33,361 bases of DNA, from contig JACPIY010000034.1 of NCBI GenBank assembly GCA_016187835.1, forward strand, positions 1-33,361, written 5' to 3'. Positions 31,538-33,361 of this stretch are shown here, one piece after another. The position numbers and the translations under genes were made by a program. The stretch comes from Deltaproteobacteria bacterium. GTDB taxonomy: Bacteria; Desulfobacterota_D; UBA1144; Nemesobacterales; CSP1-2. Within the stretch, counting starts at the first letter, position 1, and the number at the start of each line of letters is the position of its first letter. The notes beneath the pieces are model-generated. The model ran no database searches and had not been told where the DNA came from. It saw only the letters and a list, made by a program, of their open reading frames with translations.

Positions 31538-31960
31538 ATGAGTCTTGGAAACTTATGTCGCAGAGAGGTCGTATGTGTAAATCCGGGAGCAACTGTAGAA
31601 CAGGTAGCAAAGCTCATGGAAGAGAAAAACATAGGAGGTGTAATAGTTATCAATGACGCAAAACCCGTGGGTATAGTAACGGATAGAGATATTCTTCTTA
31701 GGGTTTCAAATAAGGCCTTGAATGCTGAAAAGACTTCCATTAACGCTGTGATGACCCCGGTGATTGTAACATTAACAGAGGATACCGGACTCTTTGAGGC
31801 CCTTGAGCAGGCAAAGGGTAGTAGTATAAGGAGATTTCCAGTCGTAGATGCTAAGGGGAATTTAAAGGGGATAATAACTCTTGATGACATTATCTATCTG
31901 CTCGGTAAAGAGATGGCCGGTGTGGCAAGTATAATAGAGAAAGAAGGACTCAGATTATAA
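31538..31960 (+). CDS. CBS-domain pair protein
   Basis: A 140-residue protein made almost only of two CBS motifs, about 6-60 (VCVNPGATVEQVAKLMEEKNIGG, VGIVTDRDILLR) and about 72-130 (VIVTLTEDTGLFEALE, RRFPVVDAKG, GIITLDDIIYLL). The DRD and DD ends of each motif are typical of adenosine-nucleotide-binding CBS pairs. Such small proteins are energy sensors that control partner enzymes. AAGGAGGT lies eight bases before the ATG, and the gene has a sigma-54-like promoter. It is a candidate to act with the nearby Usp and adenosine kinase proteins on adenylate status (inference). Confidence 0.95.
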   Translation: MSLGNLCRREVVCVNPGATVEQVAKLMEEKNIGGVIVINDAKPVGIVTDRDILLRVSNKALNAEKTSINAVMTPVIVTLTEDTGLFEALEQAKGSSIRRFPVVDAKGNLKGIITLDDIIYLLGKEMAGVASIIEKEGLRL

Positions 31961-32000
31961 GTACAGATGTGTTTAAAAGGAAATGGCAATTGCTATAGGG

Positions 32001-32127
32001 TCGTTCCGCCAAAGGCATGATTCTATAAAAAGGAAAGGCGGGAGCCCAGGTGGGAAGTACCTCTGAGCTTTATACCTCAAGAACGATCATAAAAAGATCA
32101 TAAGACGACTATCAAGTTGTCTGTTTT
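32001..32127 (+). promoter_or_regulatory. Structured leader upstream of the single-domain response regulator
   Basis: Complementary segments nest: TCGTTC (32001) with GAACGA (32081), TATAAA (32024) with TTTATA (32069), and inside them GGC-GGGA-GCC (32037) and AGGT/ACCT (32048/32059). A separate hairpin, AGACGAC/GTTGTCT (32103-32122), followed by GTTTT, ends just before the Shine-Dalgarno. This looks like a folded leader RNA or attenuator. I recognise no known riboswitch class. Confidence 0.4.
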
Positions 32128-32144
32128 AAGGAGGAAGGTGAATC

Positions 32145-32531
32145 ATGAGCAGAATTTTGGTAGTAGACGATGAGCCAAACGTAAGACTTGTCTATAATGA
32201 AGAATTAAGCGATGAGGGGTATGAAGTCTTAGAATCCGAGTCGGGAAAGGAAACCTTTGAGATACTTAATCGTGAACCTATTGACCTCATAGTGTTGGAT
32301 ATTAAGCTCAGATCAGAGAGCGGCCTCGATGTGCTTCAAAAAATAACCAAACAATTTCCCGACATACCTGTAATTCTGTGTTCTGCTTATAGTGCTTTTC
32401 AGGATGACTACACATCCTGGCTTGCCGAGAGCTATGTCGTAAAGTCAAGTGATACTGATGAGTTATTAAAAGAGGTAAAGAGAGTTTTAAGTAAAAGAAG
32501 AGCCTCTCAGTCTAGAATATATCAAGCTTGA
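32145..32531 (+). CDS. Single-domain (CheY-like) response regulator
   Basis: A 128-residue receiver domain without an output domain. Acidic pocket D8/D9 (VVDDEP), phospho-acceptor D52 (IVLDIKL), S80 in place of the usual switch Thr (LCSAYS) and K100 (YVVKSS) are all present. With no DNA-binding part it must act by protein contact or as a phosphorelay intermediate. Its cognate kinase is not adjacent; the PAS kinase at 23.1-25.6 kb already has an NtrC partner. AAGGAGG lies ten bases before the ATG, behind a hairpin-rich leader. Confidence 0.95.
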   Translation: MSRILVVDDEPNVRLVYNEELSDEGYEVLESESGKETFEILNREPIDLIVLDIKLRSESGLDVLQKITKQFPDIPVILCSAYSAFQDDYTSWLAESYVVKSSDTDELLKEVKRVLSKRRASQSRIYQA

Positions 32532-32674
32532 ATCTTTACGAAGTAGAAGGGATAAGGTGATATCCGAATGAGATGAAAATTATTCAAATAATAGATATAG
32601 CTATTCATGTTTAGTTCACAAATTTAATCCCACGTCGAAAGAGAGAATCAAAAATAGAAAGGGGACTAGATAAA

Positions 32675-32929
32675 ATGAGAATGTTAAAATTACAAGAAAG
32701 AAGCGTGTTAGCTCCTCGTATGGAATGGTACTTTGATGAAATCACGGAGCAGAAATCCATAAACTGTCCCGTTACTGGAAGGAGAGCAACAGTAGAGGTC
32801 GTGAGGAGCGCTTCCAGAGATGATACTCCCTTCGTGGATGTATCGTATTGCTCTATTTTTGGTTGTGCCCCTACTTGCAAAAAAGAATGTCTGAGAAAGA
32901 TAAATCATATAAGACATTTTCAGAGGTAG
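32675..32929 (+). CDS. Small Cys-rich protein of unknown function
   Basis: An 84-residue protein with five cysteines: C31 in INCPVTGRRA, then C59, C64, C68 and C72 in SYCSIFGCAPTCKKEC. The spacing C-x4-C-x3-C-x3-C plus the early C-P-V-T-G suggests a zinc or iron-sulfur site (inference). I do not recognise a named family. AAGGGG lies ten bases before the ATG; a second ATG two codons on is also possible. It is the last complete gene of the cluster and a terminator follows about 60 bp later. Confidence 0.65.
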   Translation: MRMLKLQERSVLAPRMEWYFDEITEQKSINCPVTGRRATVEVVRSASRDDTPFVDVSYCSIFGCAPTCKKECLRKINHIRHFQR

Positions 32930-32989
32930 AGGCTAACTTAGCTTTATCTCCAGATTTTTCTCTCTTTTCATTCGTGTCATTTATCTCCG

Positions 32990-33024
32990 ACAGTAGCTTC
33001 TCTTCAGAGATGCTACTGTTTTTT
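32990..33024 (+). terminator. Rho-independent terminator after the Cys-rich protein gene
   Basis: ACAGTAGC (32990-32997) pairs with GCTACTGT (33012-33019), with an inner TCTC/GAGA stem after one mismatch and a TTCA loop, followed by a run of T. It ends the cluster transcript. Confidence 0.85.
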
Positions 33025-33145
33025 GATTCAACTTTTTCAGAGAGAAAATTATATATGTTGCTTAATGATATGAATCGTTTGTCCTTCCGGCGACATTAAT
33101 ATGTTTTCCATGAATTCATCTGTTCAAATAGGCTTTCTACCAGAA

Positions 33146-33160
33146 TGGCACAAAAATTGC
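33146..33160 (+). promoter_or_regulatory. Sigma-54 promoter near the window end
   Basis: TGGCACA-AAAA-TTGC, then CA, with correct GG-N10-GC spacing. The predicted start is about 33172. Two AGGAGG-like sequences and an ATG at 33213 follow. Confidence 0.65.
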
Positions 33161-33212
33161 CAAGTATGATTACTACAGGAGGAAATAAATATTCTTATTT
33201 AGGAGGGAGAAG

Positions 33213-33278
33213 ATGAACAAGCAAATCACCAAGGGTGAGTCAGATGTGATATTGCTGCTCGATTGCTTAAAAACCTAA
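33213..33278 (+). pseudogene. Short ORF behind a sigma-54 promoter, possibly frameshifted or a leader peptide
   Basis: An ATG with a strong AGGAGGG nearby opens a 21-codon frame (MNKQITKGESDVILLLDCLKT). The overlapping frame reads on as CDIAARLLKNLKDIWVSD before stopping at 33301, so a single frame change would give a protein of about 30 residues. This could be a tiny protein, a decayed gene or a sequence error; the window ends soon after. Confidence 0.35.
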
Positions 33279-33339
33279 AAGATATCTGGGTCTCTGATTA
33301 GCCTTTTGCTATCAGCAAATCCAAAAACGCTGTCTTATA

Positions 33340-33354
33340 TTCTGACATCCGACA
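33340..33354 (+). repeat. Short repeat TTCTGACATCCGACA at window end
   Basis: Matches 27215-27229 at 14 of 15 positions, with CTGTC again ten bases upstream. The element may continue outside the window. Confidence 0.5.
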
Positions 33355-33361
33355 GTTCTTA

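Overview
The window reads as chromosomal DNA of a diderm (Gram-negative) bacterium of moderately low GC. Lgt, Lnt and TolB imply an outer membrane with lipoproteins, RpoH gives the heat-shock sigma factor, and an NtrC-type regulator implies sigma-54. Housekeeping genes (alaS, rlmN, rplU-rpmA, hisD, hisC) are intact. The gene mix recalls deltaproteobacterial or candidate-phylum subsurface lineages, but the sequence alone does not fix the phylum. Several genes appear to start at TTG with a Shine-Dalgarno upstream.

Layout. 1-2.1 kb: a repeat copy, a DUF309 protein (-) and rpoH (+), whose putative promoter overlaps a perfect palindrome. 2.1-7.3 kb: alaS, rlmN and a membrane HAMP protein with a degenerate cyclase domain, all (-). 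7.7-12.1 kb, all (-): rpmA, rplU, thpR, a stand-alone JAMM protease, tolB and an HNH nuclease. 12.3-17.9 kb (+): a small membrane protein and lgt, then lnt, separated by a 3 kb accessory insert. The insert is bracketed by dispersed repeats and holds a PRiA4 ORF3-like gene (-), a helical protein and a PD-(D/E)xK nuclease-like protein with C-terminal hydrophobic segments. 18.0-21.7 kb (-): hisD and hisC, separated by a VapBC-type toxin-antitoxin pair; this HisC carries two N-terminal ClpX-type zinc fingers. 21.8-26.4 kb (-): an NtrC-type regulator, a multi-PAS histidine kinase and a GNAT acetyltransferase.

26.6-33.4 kb (+): a stress or dormancy-like cluster. It encodes an adenosine-specific kinase family protein, Hsp20, two small proteins (one DUF2934), two tandem-domain universal stress proteins, a cytochrome c, a CBS-pair protein, a single-domain response regulator and a Cys-rich small protein. 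Nearly all have a strong AAGGAGG-like ribosome binding site. Four sites matching the sigma-54 -24/-12 promoter (TGGCA-N7-TGCC) occur in this cluster or at its border: before hsp20, before the CBS gene, near the window end, and between the GNAT and adenosine kinase genes. I found none in the other intergenic regions I scanned by eye. A sigma-54-controlled stress regulon, possibly linked to the adjacent NtrC/PAS two-component pair, is the most interesting regulatory hypothesis here.

The most unusual protein is the zinc-finger/HisC fusion. The best candidate for an undescribed system is the insert between lgt and lnt. Dispersed repeats are prominent, including a 158-bp inverted pair 13 kb apart (about 96% identical) and a 25-bp-arm hairpin that overlaps the rlmN stop codon. 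No rRNA, tRNA, CRISPR array or transposase was seen.
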